Origin: Planctomycetota bacterium
GTDB taxonomy: Bacteria > Planctomycetota > Planctomycetia > Pirellulales > Pirellulaceae
Assembly: GCA_029259935.1 (NCBI GenBank)
Contig: JAJDEH010000038.1
Location: 1 to 64,000 of the forward strand
Reading direction: 5' to 3'
Length of the DNA: 64,000 nucleotides
The notes beneath the pieces were generated by a model, which was not told where the DNA came from, did no database searches, and saw nothing but the letters and a program-made list of their open reading frames with translations. Numbering within the stretch: position 1 is the stretch's first letter; the number at the start of each line of letters is the position of its first letter. Positions 1 to 11,000 of this stretch are shown here, piece by piece. Position numbers and translations under genes: made by a program.

Positions 1-2632
1 GGCCGCCGGCGATGTCGTCGACGATCCAGTTCTTTTCGTATAGGTCGCTCAAGATGAGCAGTCCCGACTCCGTGAGTCTGACCGCCACTTCCACTCGTTG
101 GGGTTGGTAGTCCACGATCTGGCAAGATTCCGAATCGACCGCACGGGACGATTCCATTCGCAATCCGGCAAACTGTTCGCTTTCCACAACGGCGCCTTGG
201 CGAAAATCGAGTTCGTATCGTTCAGGAAAAACGAGGGCCCGGGAAAACTGTTGGCGGGCGGTAAGGTCGTTTTCCGAAAGTGGTGGAACGAAGTTCACGT
301 CGTAGACAATCCAGCAGCGGGGAAGGTGACCGCTGTTCAACAGCACTTGGACACCCGGTACGAGTTCGCCCGTGGACTTGCTTAGAGAATCTAGTGGATC
401 ACCTTCGGGGATAAGCGGTGGCGGCCCGGACTTCGCCGCCCACTTGCGACGCAATCCGGCCACTGAAGAGTTCGCGGCATCAGGATTGGGGACGATGAAG
501 TACTTGACGTTCAGCGCGTCGAGCGCGCGACGCGGGGCCGCGAAGTGAGCGACACTGCCATCATCGGCAAACACGGGCGGCGAGTAGAGCAAAAGCTCGT
601 GGTCAATATTGCGAAACGTATCTTCCTCGAACTCGGCAAACTCAAGTCGGTCCGGCAAGTGATGCATTGGTTGTAGTGAGTGCCGGCCGAAGTCGTTCAG
701 CTCAGTGAATCGATCCGCTGATGAAACGTCCTTCCATCGTGGAGATTCGATGGGGATCCGATGAACTCGGAATAATTGCGGCTCACTTGTCGACGATGCC
801 CCATCGGCCTGTTCGGCGCGAGCAATCAATGCGGCGGTTTGCGAAGGCTGTTCGAATTGGCTGATCGGAATCGACGCAATCATCCATTTGTTGGCGATCG
901 CCAAATCGAGAGCAACCATCCCCAGCAAGGCGAGTTGGCAGGCGGGTTTCCAGATTTTCTGTTTGCGTGCCACGACCCACAGCGCCGAGTATCCCACCGC
1001 CACGGCCAGTGTGTAGAACATCGAGTACAACAGGTCGTGATACGCACCCCGCGTGTTGAAAGGTCCCAGGATGGCGCTGCCTGGAAAGTCCTTGAGCCAA
1101 GTCTGCCACCACGGCCACAGCGATAGAACCGTTAGTCCGCCAATCAGGCTCAGGGCAATCACCAGGACCAAGCCTATCTCGAGCCGCCGCGACTTTTCGC
1201 GAAACGATCGGTCCCAGCCGAAACCGGCTAGCAGACTCAAACCGATCGCGGTAACGACCAGCAGCTTGCCGGGCCAGCGAAATTGTACGTACCCGGGCAG
1301 CACCACGGTCAGCAGCCAATACAAACCGCCAAACGCGTCGCCGACAATCGTCTCGCCGCCGACCGCGCCATCCCCCGAAGCGACAACTCGGTTGATCAAC
1401 CAACCCAGTCCAAACTTGCCAAAGCTGGCAATGAACGACCCCGCCACGACTAGCGACAGCCAGCGCGTGCGGGCGTCAGTTCGGCGCACTCGCCAGGCGG
1501 CGATCGCCAATAACAGTGGAAGTAATCCCATGTACAGCGACGGAACCCAACTCGGTTGTTGCGAGAGCTGAAAGATCCACCGCTGATTCCGCGAGTGGCT
1601 CGCTCCGCTAAACCAGGGCCAGATGTACTCGGCGGCGCGCCACGGAGGCACACTGTACAAGTACCGCGCCTCCGGGGTGTTCAGTCCATCTTGTTTGCCG
1701 GTCAGACCGTCGTGCCAGGGCGGCTTTGCATTGGTGGCCGCCGTCTCGTCCCGCGACCAGTAACTTGGAAACTCATACAGGCTGCGAGGGACAGTCCATT
1801 GATGACGCCCGCTTTGCTGGCTCCATTCGAGGGTCGGCAAGACCTGGACGGCTGACAAGGCGAAAGCACTGACGGCGGCCACCGACAACAAAGCCGCGGG
1901 CCAACGGCAGCGGGCGATCCATCGCGATCGACTCGCATCGTTCGATGAGTCTTCAGTTTCGTTTCCAGGCGGGCGAACGAACAGCACGTACAACGCCGCC
2001 AACAAGCCCGCGTTGTAAGCCATTTGAGGATCGCCGCCTAAGACCGTCAGCGCCAAGACAACTCCAAGCGTTAGCGCCGCGCCGATGCTCCTTTGCCGCA
2101 CAATCCGATCCGCCGCCCACAGGGCCGCCGGCAGCCAAGCCGCGCCGACCAGAAAAATCAGATTTGAATATTGATACAGCACGTTGCCACAAAAGGCATA
2201 AGAGAGCGCGGCGACGGTCGCTCCACATCGGCTAACATCCCAGCGCCGCGCGGTGCCGTAAACAAATCCACCCGCGAGCATCACGTGACAAAGAATGTAA
2301 CCGTTGTAATTCCAGGCGAACGGAAGCGGCAGAAAGAAGATCAGCTTCAGCGGATAAAACACGCTGGAGGTGGCATTGGCGACCGCCGGGACTCCGCAGT
2401 TGACGTATGGATTCCACAGGGGAACCCGTCCGGCGTTCCATTCGTCTTGCACGAATTGAAACAAGTGCTGAAAGAACTGGGCGGAATCGCGAAAGGTAAG
2501 AATGCGTCCTTGAAATAGCACTTCGAAGAACAGCCAAACCAGCGTCGCGCCTAGCAGCAAGGCCGGCGCGCAAGTCACGACCCACTGATGAATCCGTGGC
2601 GGTTGTTTTTCAGACGATTTCAGGGAATTCAT
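1..2632 (-). CDS. YfhO-like multi-pass membrane protein (C-terminus beyond window)
   Basis: I translated this frame by hand from an ATG at 2632; it stays open for 877 codons to the left edge, so the stop lies outside the window. The protein opens with a hydrophobic segment at about residues 17-37, followed by the periplasmic pattern W-N-P-Y-x-N-C-G-x-P and a FYP motif, then many more hydrophobic segments. The last readable part is a soluble domain with an LLILSDLYEKNW stretch, which resembles the C-terminus of YfhO-type proteins. That family is a GT-C-like membrane group linked to glycosylation of envelope polymers. The function here is inferred from the family only; no acceptor or donor can be named. 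Several overlapping reading frames on both strands here are shadows of this gene. Confidence 0.72.
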   Translation of the reverse strand, partial: MNSLKSSEKQPPRIHQWVVTCAPALLLGATLVWLFFEVLFQGRILTFRDSAQFFQHLFQFVQDEWNAGRVPLWNPYVNCGVPAVANATSSVFYPLKLIFFLPLPFAWNYNGYILCHVMLAGGFVYGTARRWDVSRCGATVAALSYAFCGNVLYQYSNLIFLVGAAWLPAALWAADRIVRQRSIGAALTLGVVLALTVLGGDPQMAYNAGLLAALYVLFVRPPGNETEDSSNDASRSRWIARCRWPAALLSVAAVSAFALSAVQVLPTLEWSQQSGRHQWTVPRSLYEFPSYWSRDETAATNAKPPWHDGLTGKQDGLNTPEARYLYSVPPWRAAEYIWPWFSGASHSRNQRWIFQLSQQPSWVPSLYMGLLPLLLAIAAWRVRRTDARTRWLSLVVAGSFIASFGKFGLGWLINRVVASGDGAVGGETIVGDAFGGLYWLLTVVLPGYVQFRWPGKLLVVTAIGLSLLAGFGWDRSFREKSRRLEIGLVLVIALSLIGGLTVLSLWPWWQTWLKDFPGSAILGPFNTRGAYHDLLYSMFYTLAVAVGYSALWVVARKQKIWKPACQLALLGMVALDLAIANKWMIASIPISQFEQPSQTAALIARAEQADGASSTSEPQLFRVHRIPIESPRWKDVSSADRFTELNDFGRHSLQPMHHLPDRLEFAEFEEDTFRNIDHELLLYSPPVFADDGSVAHFAAPRRALDALNVKYFIVPNPDAANSSVAGLRRKWAAKSGPPPLIPEGDPLDSLSKSTGELVPGVQVLLNSGHLPRCWIVYDVNFVPPLSENDLTARQQFSRALVFPERYELDFRQGAVVESEQFAGLRMESSRAVDSESCQIVDYQPQRVEVAVRLTESGLLILSDLYEKNWIVDDIAGG

Positions 2633-2704
2633 GCAATCGGAACGGCAACTCGGTTACCACGGCTTTTGAAAACCACGGCTTTTGAATGTACGTTGGTCGC
2701 GCTG

Positions 2705-3454
2705 CTAAGGCTCGTTGTTAGAGAAGTGCTTTTCCACCGTCTTGGCGGACTTCGCGATATTGAACAAGACGATGACGGTTTCGAGACAAACTCGCAACCA
2801 CAAAACTCCCAGAATCACCTGCGCGCACTGCCAGATACCCTCTAACACCTCGTCAAGCCATTCCAGACTTTCGAAGCTCAAGGATGGCGCTTCGTTGGAC
2901 GTACTGCTAGGCGGTTCAATGTCGGTAACACTCTCCGTGGACTTGGTAGCGGTGTCCACCTCGGGAAGACTCGCGACTACCACATCGAACATCGACTTGG
3001 CGATCCACAAGGCCGCAACCGTCAAAACTAGCACCCAGGTAGCTCGTACGATCCAAGGTGTCAGGTACTTTTCGAACTTTAGGTCGAACATGTCCAGCAA
3101 GGAAGTCGGATCTCTTAGTGAACCGAATGACGATCCTTGCCTCCGTGCAGCGGGTTGCATCGGCGCTGCGGACTCACGTGTCTCGGGAGCCAGTGCCGGC
3201 AGCGGATCTTCATGTGATTCTCGCGTAGGCGGGTCTCGTGGCGGTGGTAGCCGAGGAGGTATCTCTCGTAGCGGTGGGTTGCTGTCGTTCTGATCGCTTC
3301 CATGCGATGCTGACGGAAGAGGACGTGGGGGCTTAGCTGGGAGGCTAGGAGACGATGATTTACGAACATCCTGTCCACAGGAAGGGCACTGCATTCCATT
3401 CATGGCGGCCAACGGCAAGCTGCGCCCGCAGGATCGGCATTGGATGGTTTCCAT
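2705..3454 (-). CDS. Zinc-ribbon membrane protein with DUF4282-like domain
   Basis: The start is ATG 3454 because a GGGGGAG ribosome-binding site lies 6-8 bases upstream; a longer frame to 3541 lacks one. The 249-residue product starts with a zinc ribbon (Cys 6, 9, 23 and 26, two CxxC pairs). A long Pro/Ser-rich linker follows. The C-terminal half has two membrane segments (about residues 142-162 and 215-237) with the FDLKFEKYLTPWIVR approach and the VCLETVIVLFNIA ending that recall DUF4282. The function of DUF4282 is not known. The ribbon probably faces the cytoplasm. Its nearest neighbours are a YfhO-like protein and a divergent thiolase, and they give no functional hint. Confidence 0.75.
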   Translation of the reverse strand: METIQCRSCGRSLPLAAMNGMQCPSCGQDVRKSSSPSLPAKPPRPLPSASHGSDQNDSNPPLREIPPRLPPPRDPPTRESHEDPLPALAPETRESAAPMQPAARRQGSSFGSLRDPTSLLDMFDLKFEKYLTPWIVRATWVLVLTVAALWIAKSMFDVVVASLPEVDTATKSTESVTDIEPPSSTSNEAPSLSFESLEWLDEVLEGIWQCAQVILGVLWLRVCLETVIVLFNIAKSAKTVEKHFSNNEP

Positions 3455-3601
3455 CAGTTTCTCCCCCACCAGAATTGAACACGCGCTTGGTGCGAATGGC
3501 CTTTCGTATAGAATTACAGCAGCAGTCCACTTGGGAAACAAACGCGCCCACCGCCAATATATTTGAGGTTCACGGTCGTGAATACCGTGAAGCTACTGAT
3601 C

Positions 3602-4783
3602 ATGTCGAAATCATCGTATATCCTTACCGCTCATCGAACCGCCGTTGGTAAGTTTCTAGGCGGCCTTTCAACCGTTTCGGCGCCTCAATTGGCGTCATGG
3701 ACGATCCGCCATTCGCTGCGGCATGACAACTTGCCTGCGGATCGAATCGACGAGGTGATCTTGGGCAATGTGCTCTCGGCCGGCGTCGGCCAAGCACCCG
3801 CTCGCCAAGCGGCACTGCTGGCCGGTTTGCCACCGGCGATTGCCGCGGTCACTATCAACAAAGTTTGCGGCTCGGGGCTGAAGGCGGTCATGCTGGCCGA
3901 CCAAGCGATTCGCGCGGGTGACGCGAAAGTGATCGTTGCCGGCGGCATGGAGAATATGAGTCAAGCTCCACACTTGCTGCCGGGTTCTAGAAACGGATGG
4001 AAGTTTGGCGACCAAACGGCAATCGACAGCATGGTTCACGATGGCCTCACCTGTGCCATGGAACGTAAAGGAATGGGCGATCTTGCGGAGTACATCGCCG
4101 AAAAGTATGACGTCAGTCGGGATGATCAAGACGTCTTCGCCACGGAAAGCCATCGCCGCGCGCGCGCCGCAATCGAGGCAGGTGAATTCAAGGCGGAAGT
4201 TGTCCCGGTGGAAGTTGTCGGAAGGAAGTCCACATCGGTGGTGGAGCAAGACGAGGGACCACGGAGTGATACGACGGCCGAGCGTCTTGGAAAGCTGCCA
4301 ACGGCATTTAAAAAAGACGGTTCGATTACGGCGGGCAATGCTTCGCAGCTAAGCGACGGGGCGGCGACCGTTGTCGTCGCGGGCGAAGAGCTTGCTAAAT
4401 CAAGTTCGTTGCCTTGGAAGGCGCGCATTGTGGCCACGGCCACCAGCGGCGTCGAACCGAAAGATCTTTTCATCGCGCCCGTTAGCGCCATCGAAAAAGT
4501 CTTGGCCAAATCCAACCTGACGGTGGCTGACATCGACTTATTCGAACTTAACGAAGCCTTCGCCGCCCAATGTTTGGCTTGCATGCGCCCGCTGAATCTT
4601 GATTGCGACCGAGTGAACGTTCGTGGCGGTTCGATCGCTATCGGGCATCCGATCGGAGCCAGTGGAGCCCGCATTCTGGTCACGCTGCTTCATGCCTTGG
4701 CGGCACGCGGTAAACAGCGAGGCTTGGCGTCGTTATGCCTTGGTGGCGGAAACGCGGTCGCAATGATCGTCGAGATGATCTAG
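3602..4783 (+). CDS. Thiolase (acetyl-CoA C-acetyltransferase family)
   Basis: With the start at ATG 3602 the protein is 393 residues, the standard length for degradative and biosynthetic thiolases; the frame can extend 13 codons upstream without support. The catalytic set is complete: nucleophilic Cys89 in NKVCGSG, the NEAFAAQ motif, His349 in GHPIGASGAR and Cys379 in CLGGGNA. The reaction is thiolysis or condensation of acyl-CoA with acetyl-CoA, in the cytoplasm. Whether it serves beta-oxidation or acetoacetyl-CoA synthesis cannot be told, since no other fatty-acid gene is adjacent. The next gene starts 22 bases downstream and could be co-transcribed. Confidence 0.93.
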   Translation: MSKSSYILTAHRTAVGKFLGGLSTVSAPQLASWTIRHSLRHDNLPADRIDEVILGNVLSAGVGQAPARQAALLAGLPPAIAAVTINKVCGSGLKAVMLADQAIRAGDAKVIVAGGMENMSQAPHLLPGSRNGWKFGDQTAIDSMVHDGLTCAMERKGMGDLAEYIAEKYDVSRDDQDVFATESHRRARAAIEAGEFKAEVVPVEVVGRKSTSVVEQDEGPRSDTTAERLGKLPTAFKKDGSITAGNASQLSDGAATVVVAGEELAKSSSLPWKARIVATATSGVEPKDLFIAPVSAIEKVLAKSNLTVADIDLFELNEAFAAQCLACMRPLNLDCDRVNVRGGSIAIGHPIGASGARILVTLLHALAARGKQRGLASLCLGGGNAVAMIVEMI

Positions 4784-4805
4784 TGAACGATAACGGAGAA
4801 CCGCA

Positions 4806-6311
4806 ATGAAACGCCGTGTTGAAGAATGCGATCGCGGTGGCCGTGAACTCCAATTTCGAGCCGGGTGCGTGGCGAGTTTGATTTTGCTTGCCCTCGCCCC
4901 GACGCCCGTGATGGCGGATTCGTGCGGGCCCTTTGCCAATTATTTACAGGTTGATCCCACGGGTCGCTTCTACGTCGTGATCGCCAAGACCGAAGGGTGG
5001 GGCCGCGATCCGGGACGTGGCGGACCGGTCGAGTTTACGATTGCGGAACGAAAGCCAGGCAGCCCTCCGGTTTCGGCACAGGAGGATCATAATGACGGCT
5101 ACGAAGTGACATCCAACCCAAAGGTGGCGCTGCGCAAAGGAGACATCCGCCACGGACACGGATCGCTTGCTCGAGCACCCAGACAGATTTTGGTATCGTC
5201 GACCGGTCACGGCTTTGTGACGCTCGATGTGTTTGGATACAACTACGGCAATCTGCGCAGCGACGACGCGCTGGTGGTTGTCTCGAAGGACGGCACGATT
5301 CGTCATCGAAAGTGTTTGATCGATCTGTTCGATGAAACCGAAATCGCCAACTTTCTTCATACGGCGGGAGGTGTCTTTTGGAATCGCGGCGGGTGGATTG
5401 ACGAAGGCCAGCGCGAAGTCGTCGTTGTCGGTGACAACGACGACCGCGAATTGGAACGACGGGCGATTCGTGTCATCAACTTGGAAACGGGAAGTGTCCG
5501 AGCCGGGTCGGAACAGCAAGTACTCACCGCGATCGCCGAAAAGAACCGAGGCGGCCTGAATCTCGCGCTCGAAATGGCAATTGAAATGAAGCTGGAAATC
5601 CCGCATATGAACTTGCTGAGAGTCTTGACCAGCGAGGACCTGCCAGGCGGCACTCGCGTTCGTGCGGCAGTGCTGTTTGCAAAGTTCGGTGATCTACAAG
5701 GAGCGGAGTTCGTCGCGAATGTGGCGCGAAAAAAGTCGGCAAGTTACGACGAGGGCCAGGCATATGCGATTTCACATTTGCGGGAACTATTAGGGGCGGA
5801 CGCGGCTGCCATCTTGAAGGAAGTGGTTCACAACAATCGTGACCACTATTACCATGAAGTGTGGCGAGAGTTTCGGGAAATCGGCCAAGCGTCAATTCCC
5901 ACACTGGTGGAACTGCTAAAAGACGAATCCGATCCGCACGGGCAGTACTTGGCGGCCGAGTGCCTGGGCGATCTTCACGCCGCGCCCGACGGTGTCGTGC
6001 CCACCCTGATCAAGTTCCTTTCCAAAACGAAAACTCCGGATTCGCCCAACCTGCATTCTATCGCAATCTACGCGTTAAGAGACATTGGCCCTCCTGCCAA
6101 AGAAGCCCTACCACACTTGGAGAAGATCGCGCAAACGCAAAAGACGGCATGGGAGAATGGAAATGCTGAAGCGGTCAGGCTTCAAACAAGGGAGGCCGAC
6201 TCTAAACGCATCGGCTTGAGATTGGAGTACGAGCGGACTCTCAAGGCGATCCACGCGATTCGCGCGTCCGAAGATCCAACCGCCCACGAAGACTCGGGGC
6301 GGTCAAAGTGA
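4806..6311 (+). CDS. Secreted protein with C-terminal HEAT-like repeats
   Basis: 501 residues from ATG 4806, preceded by a GGAG ribosome-binding site. A long charged N-region precedes a hydrophobic core (about residues 21-35) and a VMADS cleavage-type site, so export is likely. The middle part (about 40-250) has Gly/Asp-rich beta-type sequence with no family I recognise. From about 255 to 480 there are alternating helical units, such as DLQGAEFVANVARKK, YLAAECLGDLHA and SIAIYALRDIGPPAKEALP, which fit HEAT/PBS-lyase-like repeats used for protein binding. It follows the thiolase by 22 bases but has no obvious functional link to it. I cannot name a function. Confidence 0.75.
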   Translation: MKRRVEECDRGGRELQFRAGCVASLILLALAPTPVMADSCGPFANYLQVDPTGRFYVVIAKTEGWGRDPGRGGPVEFTIAERKPGSPPVSAQEDHNDGYEVTSNPKVALRKGDIRHGHGSLARAPRQILVSSTGHGFVTLDVFGYNYGNLRSDDALVVVSKDGTIRHRKCLIDLFDETEIANFLHTAGGVFWNRGGWIDEGQREVVVVGDNDDRELERRAIRVINLETGSVRAGSEQQVLTAIAEKNRGGLNLALEMAIEMKLEIPHMNLLRVLTSEDLPGGTRVRAAVLFAKFGDLQGAEFVANVARKKSASYDEGQAYAISHLRELLGADAAAILKEVVHNNRDHYYHEVWREFREIGQASIPTLVELLKDESDPHGQYLAAECLGDLHAAPDGVVPTLIKFLSKTKTPDSPNLHSIAIYALRDIGPPAKEALPHLEKIAQTQKTAWENGNAEAVRLQTREADSKRIGLRLEYERTLKAIHAIRASEDPTAHEDSGRSK

Positions 6312-6335
6312 TCTTCAGGGCCAACTAAACGTCCA

Positions 6336-7664
6336 TTAGTTGTTGCTGAAGGGATTAATCCAACGGCCCATCGCTTCCCGATAAGGCGACAGGAAGACTT
6401 CCGGAACGATGCGATCGAACGTCCGCCGGAACCACCAGGGGCCGTCGGGATTCATGTACAGAATGTCGCCCGGCTGGACGTAGACGTTTTCGTTCCAGTC
6501 GTAGCGGGCCTTGATCAAATCGACTCGGATCAGCAGGGGCGGCCGACCTGGCACGCTGCGGTGAACCGTAACCGTGGAAGGCGAATTAATAGGATCGATG
6601 TAGCCCGCCATGGCCACTGCGGTGACGACGTCGATATCCCGGTCTTGCGGCAAGATTAAAGCGCCGCCCAGTCGTCGCGCGCGATCGGTCACCGAGAAGT
6701 TAATGGCTCTTACATCGCTGAGCGGGCCCACGACAAAAAACACTTCATCGCGCTGGGCCGGAATATGCACCACGTCGCCTGGCCGTAGCGTGACGTCATG
6801 CGGTTCGAGCGTCGTTTTGACGAAGGGCTGGTTGTCGATCCACAGCGTGGGCGGTTTGCCGCGAAGAGGTATCTGAAGCACGGTCGGCTTTTGCGGATCA
6901 TACGCCGTGGCAAGACATGGTTGGCAGTTTGGAGCATGTCCTGGAACCCCCTGCGCCACCATCGGTGGAAGCACCTCGAAAGCCGATGCAGGCGGGGCGG
7001 CTCGCCGATGGACTTCGATCACTTCCGCGGCAAACTCCGTTTGACCGCCTGCCAGAGCAATCACGTTGGCCAAGTTGTTTTGGTCGGGCGCGACGGCGTA
7101 CGATCCGGGATTGGCGACTTGGCCCACCACGGAAACTTGAATCGTCGCCCTTTCCACCAGTGACACACTCACGTTTGCGCCGACTATGACACGTGAGTCG
7201 CCGCCGCCGTCATACGCGTCATCAATGGCTTGGCGGGCCATCGACAGATTCTTGCCAGCCATGTGCAAGGTGCCAATTAACGGGAGGTTGATGGTGCCAT
7301 CGGCCATCACACGGGCTCTGAGTGGAGGCGAGTTTGCCTCGTCGTACAGTTTGTTTACCACGATCTCCAACGTGTCGTTAGGCGCGATCAGATAGTCGGC
7401 GGGTGGAATCGTCGATAGCGAGGCCAGATTGAGAAACGGCGCGGTACTCCGTGTGGGGGTTCTGAATGCGACTGGTAATTGTGTGGCGGGAATCGCCGGA
7501 GAACGCAGCGGAACATAGCAGCCAGCGAGGTGCACCAAGAGCAGCAGTGGGAAAGCGTGCAAGAGCCGCCAAGAGAACCTGGCCTTGCCGTTGTCCTCAT
7601 CAGTCGTGGCGACCGTATTCGTCAATCGGTTGCCAAGTGTCGTAGCGACGTTGACCGTACTCAT
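6336..7664 (-). CDS. Wza-like polysaccharide export lipoprotein
   Basis: I chose ATG 7664 (442 residues) because it places a clean lipoprotein signal near the N-terminus: a hydrophobic run followed by LAGC, with Cys49 as the lipidation site. The poly-export domain starts at about residue 85 (PADYLIAPNDTLEIVV) and contains the DGTINLPLIG motif. It is followed by two SLBB-type beta-grasp segments (IQVSVVGQVANPGSYA, and DEVFFVVGPL). Family members form outer-membrane channels for capsule or exopolysaccharide. No synthesis or chain-length gene is adjacent, so it is an orphan here. The frame extends upstream to 7886 without lipoprotein logic. Confidence 0.88.
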   Translation of the reverse strand: MSTVNVATTLGNRLTNTVATTDEDNGKARFSWRLLHAFPLLLLVHLAGCYVPLRSPAIPATQLPVAFRTPTRSTAPFLNLASLSTIPPADYLIAPNDTLEIVVNKLYDEANSPPLRARVMADGTINLPLIGTLHMAGKNLSMARQAIDDAYDGGGDSRVIVGANVSVSLVERATIQVSVVGQVANPGSYAVAPDQNNLANVIALAGGQTEFAAEVIEVHRRAAPPASAFEVLPPMVAQGVPGHAPNCQPCLATAYDPQKPTVLQIPLRGKPPTLWIDNQPFVKTTLEPHDVTLRPGDVVHIPAQRDEVFFVVGPLSDVRAINFSVTDRARRLGGALILPQDRDIDVVTAVAMAGYIDPINSPSTVTVHRSVPGRPPLLIRVDLIKARYDWNENVYVQPGDILYMNPDGPWWFRRTFDRIVPEVFLSPYREAMGRWINPFSNN

Positions 7665-8059
7665 CGAACATCCACGGGAAGTTGGGCGCAGGGCGGACCA
7701 GGAAGGGCTCCATATGGACAATCGGATGAATCCCTCGATCCGGTCAAATGAGGATGATAAAAACGACCGATAGAAAGCGATCCGACCTCGGGTCGTGCCG
7801 GTTTGCTTTGTCCGGTGGAGTTTGACGGTCGTAGGGAGTGTGCCGAGAACGGATTCGTGGGCCCGGTTTGCAAGCTGATCGCACACTTTCCATGCAAGGG
7901 CGAGTTCACTCTGGCATTCAAAATTGACTCGGTGCGAACGCGAATCACCATGGCTGTTCTGTTATAAAGCTAGATAACCGTGGCGGCCATGGATGCGTCC
8001 AGCCCCTCATCGAAGTGCGCCCGTTGTCCAAATATTGCCGTCAAGTCGAGGATTGAAGC
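7665..8059. other. Intergenic region between divergent genes
   Basis: No convincing gene. This 395-base spacer must hold the promoters of the export lipoprotein (leftward) and the sulfatase fusion (rightward). I see a short palindrome CGACC-TCG-GGTCG near 7787 and a GAGG Shine-Dalgarno eight bases before ATG 8060, but no confident -35/-10 pair. Confidence 0.5.
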
Positions 8060-11000
8060 ATGCGTCATTGGCCCCTAATGCGAGCGGCGATCGTCGTCAG
8101 TCTTGCCCTCTTGTCTGGCTGTTTGCCGACCGGCGCTGTTGGGTCGCAACTGAACGTGCTGTTCATCGCGGTGGACGATCTTCGGCCGGAGTTGGGGTGT
8201 TACGGTGCTGATCACATACACAGTCCTCACATCGACGCACTTGCGGCGAGTGGCCGGCAGTTCGAGCGGGCGTATTGCCAGCAGGCGGTTTGCAATCCGT
8301 CGCGGACCAGTCTGATGACCGGCATGCGGCCGGATTCGATCGGAGTTACCGGCAATCACTCGCATTTTCGTTCCAATCATCCCGACGTCGTCACGCTTCC
8401 TCAGCACTTCAAGAATCATGGCTATCACGCCGCCGCGATTGGCAAGATTTATCATGGCGTGTTTCCGGATGGAGCCAGCATCACCAAATGGGACACCATG
8501 GGTGACCCTGAAAGTTGGTCGGTGCCCGCGATTCGGTTCGGACCGCGGTACTACTACACCGAGGAAGGCATTGCGGCGGCGAAGAGTATTTATCACCAGG
8601 TCTACAAGCCTAAGAATCCCGGCCCGGACGATTGGACGCGGAGACTCGTTTTCGGCCCGGCAACCGAATCGCCCGATGTGCCTGACAACACACTGTACGA
8701 TGGGCAGGTCGCCGATGCCGCAGTCGAGGCCCTGCGGCAGATTGCGGGCGCGGACAAGCCGTTCTTTCTGGCAGTCGGATTCATCAAACCGCACTCGCCG
8801 TACGTCGCTCCGAAAAAATACTTCGATCGATACCAAGACGTTGCCCTGCCATCGCCCACCGAGTTCCCAATGGATGCTCCAGCCTTTGCCGGCCACGCAT
8901 CCGGGGAGTTGCGCCGCTATACTGACCAGCCAAAACGGGGCTTCATTTCAAAAGAGAATCAGCGGCGAGTTCGTCAAGCGTACTTCGCGTGTATCAGCTA
9001 CATCGATGCTCAGATTGGCCGCGTCCTAAAGGAATTGGACCGCACCGGGTTGAGCAATAACACCGTTGTCGTGCTTTACGGCGACCACGGCTATCACCTC
9101 GGCGAACAAGGGTTGTGGGGCAAGACGACTAACTTTGAACTCGATACTCGCGTGCCCTTGATTGTGCGGGCACCGAACATGAAGGCCGTTGGCCGGTCGA
9201 GCGCGTCGCTGGTTGAACTAGTCGATTTGTACCCGACGTTGGCCGAACTTGCCGGATTGCCGCTTACGAAACAACTCGAAGGCAAGAGCTTCGCCGCGAC
9301 CGTGAACGACCCGGATCACGTGACCAAGACGGTCGCGTTCAGCCAGTATCCTCGCGGCGGCGGACTGATGGGTTATTCGATGCGGACGGCAACGCATCGA
9401 CTGACGCAGTGGGTGCGTCGTCCATCAGGCGAAATTCACGCAACCGAGTTGTATGATTATGCGGAAGGGCCGGTCGAAACAAAAAATATCGCCAGCACGT
9501 CGTCAGAATTGGTCGCGAAACTCTCGCCCCGGTTGGCAACGGCTTTTGCCAGCAGCTTTGTCTCTTCATCTGGCCCTCGAAAGACGAGTAAAGAAACACC
9601 CGCACCCGCGTCGCACGGCAGTGGCGGAACCAGCTTCGAGAAAGTGAAAGCCGGCCCGTTTGATAGACTCGAAACCACGATTGGAACATGGACGCCAGTC
9701 GCTGGCAAAACCATCATTGACGACCAACACGCCAAGACGGGGAAACGCTGTTTGCAGCTTACGGGCGGCGAAAAGACGAGCATCACACTGCGGATCGCGG
9801 ATGGAGTGAAAACGACGGGTGATCTGACATTTTGGGCCGAACGTTGGACGAAACGCACGCCGTTTTCCTTTCGCATTGACAAACAGACTGCACAGGGATG
9901 GAAAGAAGTTTTTAACGGCGACAAAGAAGTACGCGTTGGGCGGGCGTTCCTTTCGCACGTCCAGGTGCATCTCGGTGACGAAGGCGTCAAGCAGTTGCGT
10001 TTTACGGTCACGAGTCCTCCGAACACCGGGATCCTGGTCGATGACATTAGGATCGCGCCCGCTCGGCCACAGAAGATCGCCGTTGTCGAGGTAGTGCCTC
10101 TCACGCTGCCGGCATTGGTCGGAAGCGACGCGAGCCCGCTGTTGAAGTTGAAAGTCGAAACGACGGGACGGCTGAATCCGATTTCATTGACCGAATTGCA
10201 GACGACACTAGAAGGCACAACCGATCGTTCCGATCTCTCGTCGCTGTCTGTCTACCGTAGCGGTGAAGCCAATAGCAGCTTTTTGGCAAGCAAACAGGTT
10301 GCGCGGCTTGATGCGAAATCCTTGAGAGATGAGCGGATAGTGTTTTCCTTCCCGGCGTCTTCTTGCCAGTTGGCCGAGGGCATCAACTATTTTTGGATAG
10401 CAGGCCGGCTCGACAACCGCGCCAACATCGACCATCGAGTTGGGGCGGCTTGCAAACAGGTCGCATTCTCTAACGGCGAAACGGCCAAACTCGATTCCGC
10501 CTGCTCCGTTCAAAGGATTGGAGTCGCCCTGCGCGATGGCGGCGATGACGGAGTCCACACGTATCGCATCCCGGGTCTGGCGACGACCAACAAAGGCACG
10601 TTGATCGGCGTCTACGATGTTCGGCGGCGTGGCGGCGGCGACCTTCCCGGCGATATCGACGTCGGTATGTCGCGATCAATGGACGGCGGGCGAACGTGGC
10701 AGCCCATGAAGGTCATCATGGACATGGGCGATGATCCTCGGTGGCGCTACGACGGCATTGGCGATCCCGCGGTGCTTGTTGATACAAACACCGGCACGAT
10801 CTGGGTGGCCGCGACATGGAGTCACGGGAATCGCTCGTGGAGGGGTTCCGGGCCCGGGCTGAATCCCGAAGAAACCGGCCAGTTGATGCTGGTCCGCAGT
10901 GACGACGACGGCGTCACCTGGTCGCAACCGATCAACATCACCAAGCAAGTCAAGCGGCCAGAATGGTGCTTCATCCTTCAGGGACCCGGTAAAGGAATTA

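Noticed and set aside
783..2585. Several open frames on both strands (for example 783-1403 minus, 2232-2585 minus)
   Set aside because: All lie inside the hand-translated YfhO-like frame, which is continuous for 877 codons and has coherent membrane segments; the others are shadows.
6322..6342. Terminator between convergent genes
   Set aside because: CAACTAA...TTAGTTG forms a 7-bp stem but it is AT-rich, overlaps the stop codon and has no T-tract.
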